From the NCBI GenBank assembly GCA_001701075.1, contig DAAK01000016.1, forward strand, positions 1 through 20,511: 20,511 nucleotides of DNA, in the 5' to 3' direction. Positions 1 to 6,475 of the stretch are shown here, in pieces. The stretch's first letter is position 1; every line of letters starts with the position of its first letter. The position numbers were made by a program, and so were the translations under genes. This stretch comes from Bacteroidales bacterium GP3. Its GTDB lineage: Bacteria; Bacteroidota; Bacteroidia; Bacteroidales; Muribaculaceae. The notes beneath the pieces are model-generated. The model was not told the origin of the DNA. It saw nothing but the letters and a program-made list of their open reading frames with translations, and searched no databases.

Positions 1-7
1 ATAACCC

Positions 8-31
8 TCAAATTTCGCTTGCGAAATTTGA
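8..31. repeat. Palindrome with TTTCGC core after nadK
   Basis: Perfect inverted repeat with 11-base arms (8-18 and 21-31) and a 2-base centre. Its core, TTTCGC-TT-GCGAAA, recurs at 1034-1065 with different outer arms. It lies 17 bases beyond the nadK stop codon. The first seven bases of the window (ATAACCC) resemble a unit of the array at 955-1038, so another array may begin just outside the window. It could be a terminator for nadK, but there is no clear T tract. Confidence 0.6.
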
Positions 32-47
32 ATAATTAATCGTTAAT

Positions 48-917
48 TCATCTCCTTCCCCATAGCAACTTTTCCCTCAGCGACGCCGCAAACGTATCAT
101 CACGCGGCGAAAGCAAATTCACTACATAGGGAGCTGCTTTCAGCTCAAGAACCTCCCCATCCTTCATTGTCACACTGTAGCCATCCACACTAAGCCTATA
201 CGACCCAGTTCGTGACGACATGACAAGTCGCAACACCGAACTCCCTGCTACCACTATAGGTCGCAGTGTGAGTGAATGAGGCGCTACTGGTGAAAGCACC
301 ATGCAATCAAGTTCCGGTTGGAGTATCGGGCCCCCTACTGAGAGATTATATGCCGTGCTTCCGGTGGCTGTCGACACTATAAGACCGTCTGCTCGGTAGT
401 CGGCAAGAAAAAATCCATCCAACTCCACATTCACATTGATCATCGAGGCCGAATCATCCTTCAGTACTGCTATCTCATTGAGTGCACAGCATAGGAAATC
501 TTCTGGAATCCCTTTCCCCGATACCTCTATAAGCTTTCTTGGCTGTATTTTTAGGGTCTCTTTTTGTATCCCATCAAGAAGCAGTCTGATATCATCAAGC
601 GAGAAGTGGGCAAGATAACCAAGATTGCCTGTATTGATACCCGCTATTGGTATTTCAGTTGCCTCAAGGCGCCGCGCAGTGCGTAAGAATGTGCCGTCTC
701 CTCCGAAACTTATTGCCACATCCGCATCTGGTATTCCCGTAAATACTGGTGGAATAAAATCAGGATTCTCACCGAAGCGTGACAGGTAGGCTGCAAATTT
801 TTCATGACACAAAAGGCCGAATCCTCTCATCCGGGCTTCGGCCATAAATTTCATTATTCCTGTCAGATTCTCATCCTGACGGGATTTTCCATACAGCGCT
901 AATCTCTTCTGTCTCAT
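48..917 (-). CDS. nadK: NAD kinase
   Basis: Phosphorylates NAD+ to NADP+ with ATP in the cytoplasm. At 289 residues it has the usual length for bacterial NadK. The diphosphate-binding GGDGTFLRTAR motif begins near residue 72, with the catalytic Asp at 74. The conserved NE motif (LNEIAVLK) and the glycine-rich segment DGLIVSTATGSTAYNLSVGGP follow in the second half. The ATG at 915-917 gives the full N-terminal Rossmann-like part. It lies downstream of the small ACT-like gene on the same strand, and the 145-base gap holds a heptamer array and a palindrome. Association of nadK with pdxJ is a common Bacteroidales arrangement (recalled, not searched). Confidence 0.96.
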   Translation of the reverse strand: MRQKRLALYGKSRQDENLTGIMKFMAEARMRGFGLLCHEKFAAYLSRFGENPDFIPPVFTGIPDADVAISFGGDGTFLRTARRLEATEIPIAGINTGNLGYLAHFSLDDIRLLLDGIQKETLKIQPRKLIEVSGKGIPEDFLCCALNEIAVLKDDSASMINVNVELDGFFLADYRADGLIVSTATGSTAYNLSVGGPILQPELDCMVLSPVAPHSLTLRPIVVAGSSVLRLVMSSRTGSYRLSVDGYSVTMKDGEVLELKAAPYVVNLLSPRDDTFAASLREKLLWGRR

Positions 918-954
918 ATGCTCTAAATCTTTAAAATCCCCTATCCAATAACCC

Positions 955-1038
955 TATAAATTATAACCTATAACTTATAACTTATAACCCTTGACTCTTG
1001 ACTCTTGGTTCTTGACTCTTAACTCTTGACTCTTAATT
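955..1038. repeat. Heptamer array: 12 units, two families in one phase
   Basis: Twelve consecutive 7-base units without a phase break. Units 1-5 (955-989) are TATAAAT, TATAACC, TATAACT, TATAACT, TATAACC. Units 6-12 (990-1038) are CTTGACT, CTTGACT, CTTGGTT, CTTGACT, CTTAACT, CTTGACT, CTTAATT. The two families share little sequence but keep the same 7-base register. The array fills the gap between the ACT-like gene and nadK and abuts the palindrome at 1034-1065. Confidence 0.9.
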
Positions 1039-1065
1039 CAATTTTCGCTCGCGAAAGTTGAATTA
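1034..1065. repeat. Palindrome containing the stop of the ACT-like gene
   Basis: Inverted repeat with 15-base arms (1034-1048 and 1051-1065), one T-G wobble (1042/1057) and a 2-base centre. The core TTTCGC-TC-GCGAAA matches the palindrome at 8-31 apart from one central base, while the outer arms differ but still pair. The stop codon of the minus-strand gene (1063-1065) lies inside one arm. Confidence 0.6.
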
Positions 1066-1443
1066 TACATTAAGCATCACCTGCAGCTCAAGTAGCCGTT
1101 CCGCAGCTATCATTGAGTCTGTGTAGTTATTGCCTTCAGCCTCAGAAATCTCATAGCCGTATCTTTCAAGATTATGTATCGCTGGTGTCGGGTCATCACA
1201 CCGTAGACGAAGGGTCACACGGATGCTCCTTTCGTCGGCCGGCTTGGTCAGTAGGTCTACGACCGGTGCGCCTGCATCCTCGCATGCATGAGTGAGGATG
1301 GAGGCACTGTAGTCTTTCGGTGAGCAAAGTAGAGTCACCATGCTGCAGTCATCGCGCTGTATGAGGGTTTCTTGTGTCGTCAATGTTACTTTTATTTTGG
1401 TGTTTTCAATGTTTTTCACTATCTTTGCCTCATATATCTGCAA
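1063..1443 (-). CDS. Small ACT-like protein (CBS-less relative)
   Basis: From about residue 30 the protein resembles the C-terminal ACT-like part of the CBS-domain protein that, as I recall it, lies between nadK and pdxJ in many Bacteroidales. Matching features are a short strand ending in S-P-K-D-Y-S, a regular beta-alpha pattern, the LERYGYEI segment and a final LNV. No CBS domains are present, and an in-frame stop (1462-1464) closes the frame upstream. The longest frame opens with TTG (1441-1443). That start is doubtful because a strong plus-strand promoter for pdxJ lies inside the first codons; the ATG at 1339-1341 (92 residues) is an alternative. Function unknown; ligand-binding regulation is only an inference from the fold. 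Confidence 0.7.
   Translation of the reverse strand: MQIYEAKIVKNIENTKIKVTLTTQETLIQRDDCSMVTLLCSPKDYSASILTHACEDAGAPVVDLLTKPADERSIRVTLRLRCDDPTPAIHNLERYGYEISEAEGNNYTDSMIAAERLLELQVMLNV
1396..1427 (+). promoter_or_regulatory. Bacteroidota-type promoter for pdxJ
   Basis: TTTG at 1396-1399, then 20 bases, then TATCTTTG at 1420-1427. This matches the sigma-ABfr consensus TTTG-N19..21-TAnnTTTG. The predicted transcript starts near 1433, about 100 bases before the pdxJ ATG. The promoter overlaps the 5' end of the divergent ACT-like frame. Confidence 0.7.
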
Positions 1444-1535
1444 ATATTGTGCCGAATTTGCTTAAATAGCCATTTTGCATAATATTTTTATTTTCTTTAA
1501 TTGTTTATATAGATATAACAATAGAAAATGAGAAA

Positions 1536-2252
1536 ATGACAAGACTTAGTGTCAATATTAACAAGGTTGCGACAATACGCAACGCACGTGGGGAAAATAA
1601 CCCCGATTTGGTTCACTTCGCTCTGACTTGCGAGAAGGCAGGGGCACAGGGGATTACTGTCCACCCTCGCCCCGACGAGCGCCACATTCGTCATGCGGAT
1701 CTCCCCTTGCTCAAGGCTGCCATTGCCACAGAACTCAACATAGAAGGCTATCCTTCCGACGACTTCATTGATCTCGTCTTGGCCACAATGCCCGCTCAGG
1801 TGACTCTTGTCCCGGATGCTCCCGACCAGCTTACGTCTAATCATGGATGGGACGTGATGGCAAATTCCGAGATGCTGACTCAGATAATAAAAAGATTTAA
1901 GGATGCCGGAATCCGGGTTTCTTTGTTTGTTGACCCTGATTCTGTTCAGGTGCTTGAGGCTAAACTTGCAGGTGCCGATCGTGTTGAACTCTACACCAAA
2001 GGATATGCCGATCGGTATGCTATAAATAAGGAGCATGCCATAGCCCCATTCGTTGATGCTGCCACTGTAGCTAAGGTATGTGGAATTGGCCTTAACGCAG
2101 GCCATGACCTCAGCCTTGAGAATCTTCGATATTTCCACGAAATGATTCCCTGGGTCGACGAAGTAAGCATCGGTCACGCCCTCATATGCGATGCCCTCTA
2201 CCTCGGCATAGAAGAGACTATCCATCGCTATCTCGATTGCCTCAAGAATTGA
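1536..2252 (+). CDS. pdxJ: Pyridoxine 5'-phosphate synthase
   Basis: Last step of DXP-dependent vitamin B6 synthesis: condenses 3-amino-2-oxopropyl phosphate with 1-deoxyxylulose 5-phosphate to pyridoxine 5'-phosphate. The 238 residues form a complete TIM barrel of normal length. Visible signatures are RLSVNINKVATIRNARG at the N-terminus, VHPRPDERHI with the catalytic His at 43, LNIEGYPSDDF with Glu70, LNAGHDLS with His190, and SIGHAL near 212-216 in the phosphate site. The upstream promoter fits the consensus closely. It leads the cluster containing exbB, exbD and tonB; only a heptamer array separates it from exbB. Confidence 0.97.
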   Translation: MTRLSVNINKVATIRNARGENNPDLVHFALTCEKAGAQGITVHPRPDERHIRHADLPLLKAAIATELNIEGYPSDDFIDLVLATMPAQVTLVPDAPDQLTSNHGWDVMANSEMLTQIIKRFKDAGIRVSLFVDPDSVQVLEAKLAGADRVELYTKGYADRYAINKEHAIAPFVDAATVAKVCGIGLNAGHDLSLENLRYFHEMIPWVDEVSIGHALICDALYLGIEETIHRYLDCLKN

Positions 2253-2265
2253 TGTCCCTACAAAA

Positions 2266-2307
2266 CTGAAATCTGACAACTGAAATCTGACAACTGACAA
2301 CTTAAAT
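2266..2307. repeat. Heptamer array upstream of exbB
   Basis: Six 7-base units: CTGAAAT, CTGACAA, CTGAAAT, CTGACAA, CTGACAA, CTTAAAT. The array ends two bases before the exbB ATG and so occupies the ribosome-binding region, which has no Shine-Dalgarno sequence. The same family precedes exbD and asnB. Confidence 0.9.
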
Positions 2308-2309
2308 AT

Positions 2310-2936
2310 ATGGAAACCCTATCCCTCTGGTCGCTCGTTATCGATGGCGGCTACATTATGATCCCTCTCGCCCTTATGCTGATTGTCAGCATTTACATCT
2401 TCGTGGAGCGATGTCTTGCTATCTCGCGCGCAAGCAAAGAAGACAGCTCTTTTATGCAGCGTATCCGCGACTATGTGCATGAAGGTGATCTTGAAAGTGC
2501 AGAACAGCTCTGCAAGAAAACTGATACTCCCTACGCCCGACTGATTCTTAAAGGTATCACTCGAATTGGACGCCCTATGCAAGACGTGCTTGTAGCTATC
2601 GAGAACACCGGAAACATTGAAGTGGCTAAACTGGGTAAAGGTTTCACTTGGCTCTCTACCACTGCCGCCGGCGCTCCGATGCTTGGTTTTCTTGGAACAG
2701 TGACTGGTATGATTGAGGCTTTCTATGCTCTTGCCATGGCTGGCACAGGTGCAAATATCATTGTCCTTTCAAGTGGTATCTATCAGGCGCTCGTGACTAC
2801 CGTAGCTGGTCTTATTGTAGGCATCCTCGCTCTTTTCGCCTATAATTTCCTCGTTAGCCGTGTCAATCGAGTGATGACTGGCATGGAATCTAAGACCATG
2901 GAATTCATGGACCTCCTCAACGAACCCGCCGCCTAA
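2310..2936 (+). CDS. exbB: MotA/TolQ/ExbB proton channel protein
   Basis: Inner-membrane channel subunit that, with ExbD, uses the proton motive force to drive TonB-type energy transduction. In 208 residues there are three hydrophobic segments: about 16-33, 112-143 and 149-186. The cytoplasmic loop between the first two is charged. The second and third carry the TolQ/ExbB pattern (TAAGAPMLGFLGTVTGMI, and a TTVAGLIVGILA-like third helix). Followed by ExbD and a TonB-like protein, so a complete set. TolQ-type use in envelope maintenance cannot be excluded from sequence alone. Confidence 0.93.
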   Translation: METLSLWSLVIDGGYIMIPLALMLIVSIYIFVERCLAISRASKEDSSFMQRIRDYVHEGDLESAEQLCKKTDTPYARLILKGITRIGRPMQDVLVAIENTGNIEVAKLGKGFTWLSTTAAGAPMLGFLGTVTGMIEAFYALAMAGTGANIIVLSSGIYQALVTTVAGLIVGILALFAYNFLVSRVNRVMTGMESKTMEFMDLLNEPAA

Positions 2937-2965
2937 CCCACAATCCCCCATCAGACACCAGCCAT

Positions 2966-3014
2966 CTGAAAACTGAAATCTGAAAACTGAAATCTGAAAA
3001 CTGACAACTCCCCC
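2966..3014. repeat. Heptamer array upstream of exbD
   Basis: Units CTGAAAA, CTGAAAT, CTGAAAA, CTGAAAT, CTGAAAA, CTGACAA, followed by a degenerate CTCCCCC. The seventh unit ends two bases before the exbD ATG (3017), and the last clear CTGACAA ends nine bases before it. Both distances are identical to those at exbB. Confidence 0.9.
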
Positions 3015-3016
3015 GC

Positions 3017-3469
3017 ATGTCCCTCAAACGCTCCTTCAATACTCTCGACACTTTCTCCATGTCGTCGATGACAGATGTGATTTTCCTTCTGCTCATCTTC
3101 TTTATGGTGACTTCTACTCTCATATTTCCAGCGGCTATCGACGTTAACCTGCCACAAAGTTCTGAGCAGACTTCGAAAAAACCTTTGACTGAAGTGTATG
3201 TCGATTCTCTCTCTCAGTTCTTCATCGTAATGGATCGTACTGACTCTGTGCCAACTAATTCGGTTCCCAGAGCTGTCTCTCGCGATGAGCTGATTGCTGC
3301 TCTTACTTTGATTCAGCAGCAGGATTCCACCAGAGGTATTGCCCTTTACGCTGATGAAAAAGTGGAATATGGCAAAATCGTTGAAATCCTTGATATGGCT
3401 GCCCGTCGTAAAATGAAGATGGTCCTGGCCACAAAGGCTCTTCAAGAAACCCCTTCAGACACTAAGTAA
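3017..3469 (+). CDS. exbD: ExbD/TolR family protein
   Basis: Partner of ExbB. In 150 residues there is a short cytoplasmic N-terminus, one membrane helix (about 20-40) and a periplasmic domain. The helix contains the conserved Asp (Asp20, in MSSMTDVIFLLLIFFMVTST) that carries protons in this family. The ending with a KMKMVLATK-like strand is consistent with the ExbD fold. Overlapping function with ExbB is inferred from adjacency in the same operon. Confidence 0.92.
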   Translation: MSLKRSFNTLDTFSMSSMTDVIFLLLIFFMVTSTLIFPAAIDVNLPQSSEQTSKKPLTEVYVDSLSQFFIVMDRTDSVPTNSVPRAVSRDELIAALTLIQQQDSTRGIALYADEKVEYGKIVEILDMAARRKMKMVLATKALQETPSDTK

Positions 3470-3509
3470 TTGATCCGAGATTCCTGGCATTGATTCTCAG
3501 TGTCTAATT

Positions 3510-3561
3510 ATTATGCATTTTGCATTATGACTTGCTTTAGCTTGGACGAAGTCAATTATGC
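3510..3561. repeat. ATTATGC heptamers flanking a hairpin (copy 1)
   Basis: Units ATTATGC, ATTTTGC and ATTATGA (3510-3530), then a 24-base insert (3531-3554), then ATTATGC (3555-3561). The insert plus preceding bases folds through TGACTT (3528-3533) and AAGTCA (3549-3554). A related element at 18202-18260 matches the insert at 19 of 24 positions. It lies between exbD and the tonB-like gene. Confidence 0.75.
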
Positions 3562-3576
3562 ATTTAATTTTTATCT

Positions 3577-4323
3577 ATGAACGCTTCTGAACGCAGAGAT
3601 TCCTTAATAGCGGCCTTCGTCACTTTTCTGGCGATAGGCGGTGTGCTCGTGTGGCTGTTACTGACCACTCTGCGCTACGACGACAAATTGGCTGCTCATT
3701 CCGAGAATCCTCAACTTGAGGAAGACGAGATTTTTCTCGATCCGGAACTTCTGCTCGAAACCCATAAGAGCATTGGTGAACCCGATGCCACTGCCAACGA
3801 TACTCCTGCTCCCGAGATAAAAGGTAATCCGGCACCTGCTCCCGTTGAGCAACCCCATACTGTAATTTCTGGAGAGAACACTAATCCTTCTCCCGAGCAG
3901 ACTCTCATCGCTTCAGATGCCGAAAGCGCTGTCCAGACTGTTGCTCCTAACAAGAAGAAAGGAGAGGATAAGGTGGCCACTTCGATGGCTGGAAAATTCA
4001 CCACCAAACCCGGTTCTGTGCAGGGTAAATTCGATTCTACTGGCGGTAGCGATGGTGTCGGCTCAGGTGTGACCGGCAAGATGAGCGGTCGTCAATTCCT
4101 TGGCTGCCCACTTCCCAATGTGTCTCTTGCTCACAAGACCACTGTGACAGTCTCGATAACAGTTGATGCCGAAGGTAAGGTAATGACGGCCACAGCTTCT
4201 GGTGCGGCCACACGCGAAATACGTAAAAAATGCGAGCAGGCTGCAATGCAGGCCCGTTGGAGCGCAAAAAAAGGAGCCACTTCTACCCGCGGCTCCATCA
4301 CTTTCACCATCATTCCGAAATAA
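3577..4323 (+). CDS. TonB-like energy transducer
   Basis: A 248-residue protein with TonB/TolA architecture. It has a short cytoplasmic end, one membrane anchor (about 9-31), a long Pro/Glu/Ala/Ser-rich spacer with many PAP/APE-type pairs (about 45-165), and a compact C-terminal domain (about 170-248). The C-terminal part has the TonB-type pattern TVTVSITVDAEGKVMTATAS, then a helix rich in Ala and Lys, then a final strand. Position directly after exbB and exbD supports the role: it would span the periplasm and transmit energy to outer-membrane receptors. A TolA-like role is the alternative, so no gene symbol is given. Confidence 0.82.
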   Translation: MNASERRDSLIAAFVTFLAIGGVLVWLLLTTLRYDDKLAAHSENPQLEEDEIFLDPELLLETHKSIGEPDATANDTPAPEIKGNPAPAPVEQPHTVISGENTNPSPEQTLIASDAESAVQTVAPNKKKGEDKVATSMAGKFTTKPGSVQGKFDSTGGSDGVGSGVTGKMSGRQFLGCPLPNVSLAHKTTVTVSITVDAEGKVMTATASGAATREIRKKCEQAAMQARWSAKKGATSTRGSITFTIIPK

Positions 4324-4372
4324 TAATTATTTATTAGGGTTCTCAGCTCTTCTTCTATTTTTTTGAAAAGAA

Positions 4373-4391
4373 ATCAGGTCGGAGACCTGAT
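4373..4391. repeat. Hairpin with GGA triloop (1)
   Basis: Perfect 8-base arms (ATCAGGTC / GACCTGAT) around GGA. First of three closely spaced palindromes in the gap between two convergent genes. Confidence 0.6.
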
Positions 4392-4404
4392 GATTATGCT
4401 AAAA

Positions 4405-4424
4405 CCCCAGACTTTAGTCTGGGG
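4405..4424. repeat. Hairpin CCCCAGACT-TT-AGTCTGGGG
   Basis: Perfect inverted repeat of 9-base arms with a 2-base centre (realistically 8 pairs with a TTTA loop). It could contribute to termination of the exbB-exbD-tonB transcript, but there is no T tract on either side. Confidence 0.6.
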
Positions 4425-4445
4425 CATCACTCAAAAATCATAGTA

Positions 4446-4458
4446 GCCTCGGAGAGGC
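4446..4458. repeat. Hairpin with GGA triloop (2)
   Basis: Arms GCCTC / GAGGC around GGA, the same loop and closing TC-GGA-GA as the hairpin at 4373-4391 but a different stem. This pattern of constant loop and variable stem resembles REP-like palindromic elements. Confidence 0.55.
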
Positions 4459-4478
4459 GCTTTATGGTATCTTAATTG

Positions 4479-4527
4479 ATCAATGATCAATGATCATTGA
4501 TCATTGATCGTTGATCGTTAATCGTTG
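4479..4527. repeat. Heptamer array at the end of the DUF3108 gene
   Basis: Seven units: ATCAATG, ATCAATG, ATCATTG, ATCATTG, ATCGTTG, ATCGTTA, ATCGTTG. The minus-strand gene ends inside it: its TAA is 4518-4520 and the last three sense codons (Val-Asn-Asp) are array sequence. Confidence 0.9.
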
Positions 4528-5285
4528 ACTAAGTAAGCACAAGCATGTCCTATCGGAAGCGACCCCTTTATTTCAAGCGGTATCCGCTTTGAGTCCTTTG
4601 ATAGCCAAGCATCTATATCATCACTCGTCTTCTTGCCACCTTTTGAAGTAAATGTGAAGCGGATATGCCAAGCATCTCTCTTTGTGCCATCTCGCATCTT
4701 CACTTGCCCTTCCCCAACTTTCCATATTTTTACAGTTTCTTCATGTGATCCGGAAAATAGGGTAGCGGTTACTTTTTTCCCATCGGTCATCTTTGCAGGA
4801 TCAATGCTGCGTATCCAATAGAATACACTTAGCATATCAAAAGTATCCCCATCAGCATTGAGATCAATGTTATCGGTGCTTATTTTCCCTTTCTTGTCTC
4901 TATACTTGGTGGCCTTCCCGCTTACGTGATTACCCGTATATGTGTATTCTATGACATCCTTGGCATATTTATCCCCCTCATGTGCCACTTTTGTGTAGGA
5001 TATGGGGCGGAACTTCGCTTTGTCCATCACAGACACTAACGTATCGCGCACTTTGAAAAGACCATCTGCCCACGGCCTCGTCTTTCCTGTAAGTTGGATA
5101 TAATATTTCGACCCTTGGTTCTTCAGAGAAAGAGTTGCATCCCCGGAATCCTTCGTAATAAGCCCCCACTTATATGTGATCACATACCGCAGGGTCTCGT
5201 TTGCGAAGTTAGTCTCCCCTGATGCCTTCCCGCCTGCCAATGCCACGCAAAGGCTCACGATTATTATTCTTATTATTCCTTTCAT
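4518..5285 (-). CDS. DUF3108 secreted protein
   Basis: 255 residues. An N-terminal signal peptide (about 1-23, hydrophobic IIRIIIVSLCVALAGG then Ala-Ser-Gly) points to export. The mature part is rich in beta strands and matches the DUF3108 pattern as I recall it: an ETLRYVITYKWGLI strand near the start, a GKTRPWADGLFKVRD stretch, paired strands ending in DVIEYTYTG, and a closing IDAWLSKDSKRIPLEIKG. The family is found in the periplasm or envelope; its molecular role is not established. The C-terminus (VND-stop) is encoded by a heptamer array. A TAACTTTG box lies at 5311-5318 upstream. Confidence 0.85.
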   Translation of the reverse strand: MKGIIRIIIVSLCVALAGGKASGETNFANETLRYVITYKWGLITKDSGDATLSLKNQGSKYYIQLTGKTRPWADGLFKVRDTLVSVMDKAKFRPISYTKVAHEGDKYAKDVIEYTYTGNHVSGKATKYRDKKGKISTDNIDLNADGDTFDMLSVFYWIRSIDPAKMTDGKKVTATLFSGSHEETVKIWKVGEGQVKMRDGTKRDAWHIRFTFTSKGGKKTSDDIDAWLSKDSKRIPLEIKGSLPIGHACAYLVND

Positions 5286-5310
5286 ACTCTATAAGACAAA
5301 GAAACCATCC

Positions 5311-5340
5311 CAAAGTTAAATTCCAAATCTCCACATCAAT
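5311..5340 (-). promoter_or_regulatory. Possible promoter for the DUF3108 gene
   Basis: On the minus strand ATTG (5337-5340), 18 bases, then TAACTTTG (5311-5318). The -7 box is a full match to TAnnTTTG. The -33 element is weak and one base closer than usual. It lies 26 bases upstream of the start codon and overlaps the end of the heptamer array at 5339-5415. Confidence 0.4.
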
Positions 5341-5415
5341 CGTTGATCGTTGATCATTAATCGTTGATTGTTGATCATTGATCGTTGATCATTGATCGTT
5401 AATCGTTGATCGTTA
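5339..5415. repeat. Heptamer array between pectinesterase and DUF3108 genes
   Basis: Eleven units without a phase break: ATCGTTG, ATCGTTG, ATCATTA, ATCGTTG, ATTGTTG, ATCATTG, ATCGTTG, ATCATTG, ATCGTTA, ATCGTTG, ATCGTTA. The TAA of the pectinesterase gene (5413-5415) is formed by the final unit. Same family as 4479-4527 and 16871-16940. Confidence 0.93.
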
Positions 5416-6381
5416 ATCCGGCATCCATGCTGATCCCTGGGTAAAGATGCGCCCTGGATCGGTCAGTTCCGCAGCATCCAATGCATTTAAGGTCTTACGC
5501 CATCCTACACGACTTTTCTCGTCGGAGCCAGGCCCCGTGCATTTATATTCCCCATAGCGCGCTGTCTTCTCATTCTCTGCCTTGCCCCAGTTGTGCCATC
5601 CTTTAGGATTGATAGCCTCCGGTAGCTCACAATCAATGAAGAAAGTCGATGCATAGGGGCGCCACGTGCGTCCTAAGTGCACATTCTTTACGTCAGGAGC
5701 CGTCGTTACTTTGCATTTATGAAACACGTATCCGACCGGGTTCTCTTTGGCTGTTGAGGCAGCTGTAAGATATGAGTCACTCTTGGCATGTAGGTGACAG
5801 TTGCGGAAGAGAGCCGTAGCTGCTCCGAAAATGAAATCTACTGTCCCCTCGATATAGCAGTTGTCAAACAGAGCACGAGAGTTTCTGCCCGAGGCATAGA
5901 GCGTATCCTGATTGCCAAGTATATCGCAGTCAATGACATGGATTTTATCTCCAGTTGTGTGAAGAGCTACAGCTTGTCCTACCTGTCCTGCAGTATTCTC
6001 CACAGTCAGATTCTTCAAAGTGATATTGTTTCCGTCAATACGCAGTGTGTAGCTTCCGGAAGTTCCCATATTGTTAAGCTGGGCATAATCACTGTGAGAA
6101 ATTACCACACCTTTCCTGCTCTCACCTTCGAGAGTGACATTATTGAGGGTATAATTCATCAGAATTTTCTCATCATATTTTCCATCCTTGATAAAGATTC
6201 TGACCGCATCCTCGGAATCCCCCTTAAGTTTCTTTAGAGCCTCATTTATCGTCTTATAATCCCCGCTACCATCTTGAGCCACCACAATAGTCTGCGTATA
6301 ACGCCCTTCTTCTAATTGAGCAGCAAACCCAGTAATACTAACCAATACAATTGCCAAAATTGTCAAAATTCCCTTCTTCAT
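5413..6381 (-). CDS. Secreted pectinesterase (CE8)
   Basis: Hydrolyses methyl esters of pectin, exposing polygalacturonate for depolymerases. The 322 residues start with a signal peptide (about 1-21, ending GFAAQ), so it is exported. The right-handed beta-helix family residues are all present: GQAVAL with Gln136, NQDTLY with Asp159, VDFIFG with Asp182, and LGRTW with Arg238 and Trp240. These correspond to the oxyanion Gln, the two catalytic Asp and the substrate-binding Arg/Trp of characterised CE8 enzymes. Length fits a single-domain enzyme. No SusC/SusD or polysaccharide lyase is nearby, so it is not in an obvious polysaccharide utilisation locus. The stop codon falls in a heptamer array. 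Confidence 0.95.
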   Translation of the reverse strand: MKKGILTILAIVLVSITGFAAQLEEGRYTQTIVVAQDGSGDYKTINEALKKLKGDSEDAVRIFIKDGKYDEKILMNYTLNNVTLEGESRKGVVISHSDYAQLNNMGTSGSYTLRIDGNNITLKNLTVENTAGQVGQAVALHTTGDKIHVIDCDILGNQDTLYASGRNSRALFDNCYIEGTVDFIFGAATALFRNCHLHAKSDSYLTAASTAKENPVGYVFHKCKVTTAPDVKNVHLGRTWRPYASTFFIDCELPEAINPKGWHNWGKAENEKTARYGEYKCTGPGSDEKSRVGWRKTLNALDAAELTDPGRIFTQGSAWMPD

Positions 6382-6419
6382 AATAGTATTGTTATATATT
6401 TAATTACTCTTATATCTCT

Positions 6420-6475
6420 CTACGCACCACGCGCCACGCATTACGCGCTACGCATTACGCGCCACGCATCTCGCG
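6420..6475. repeat. GC-rich heptamer array at the end of the MATE gene
   Basis: Eight units: CTACGCA, CCACGCG, CCACGCA, TTACGCG, CTACGCA, TTACGCG, CCACGCA, TCTCGCG. The MATE stop codon (6455-6457) is the start of unit 6, and the final residues of the protein are encoded by units 6-8. It has the same period as the AT-rich arrays but no sequence similarity to them. Confidence 0.9.

Noticed and set aside
1497..2300. Long open frame on the minus strand opposite pdxJ
   Set aside because: It is the antisense of a clear pdxJ with all catalytic residues; its ends run into repeat sequence and no domain is recognisable.
2917..3445. Minus-strand frames with Phe/Ser/Gln-rich ends (SVFRFQFSDFSFQ-like)
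   Set aside because: These peptides are the reverse translation of CTGAAAA heptamer arrays plus antisense of exbD; an artefact of repeat composition.
4479..5415. CRISPR array, because of regular repeats at 4479-4527 and 5339-5415
   Set aside because: Units are 7 bases and contiguous, with no spacers and no cas genes.
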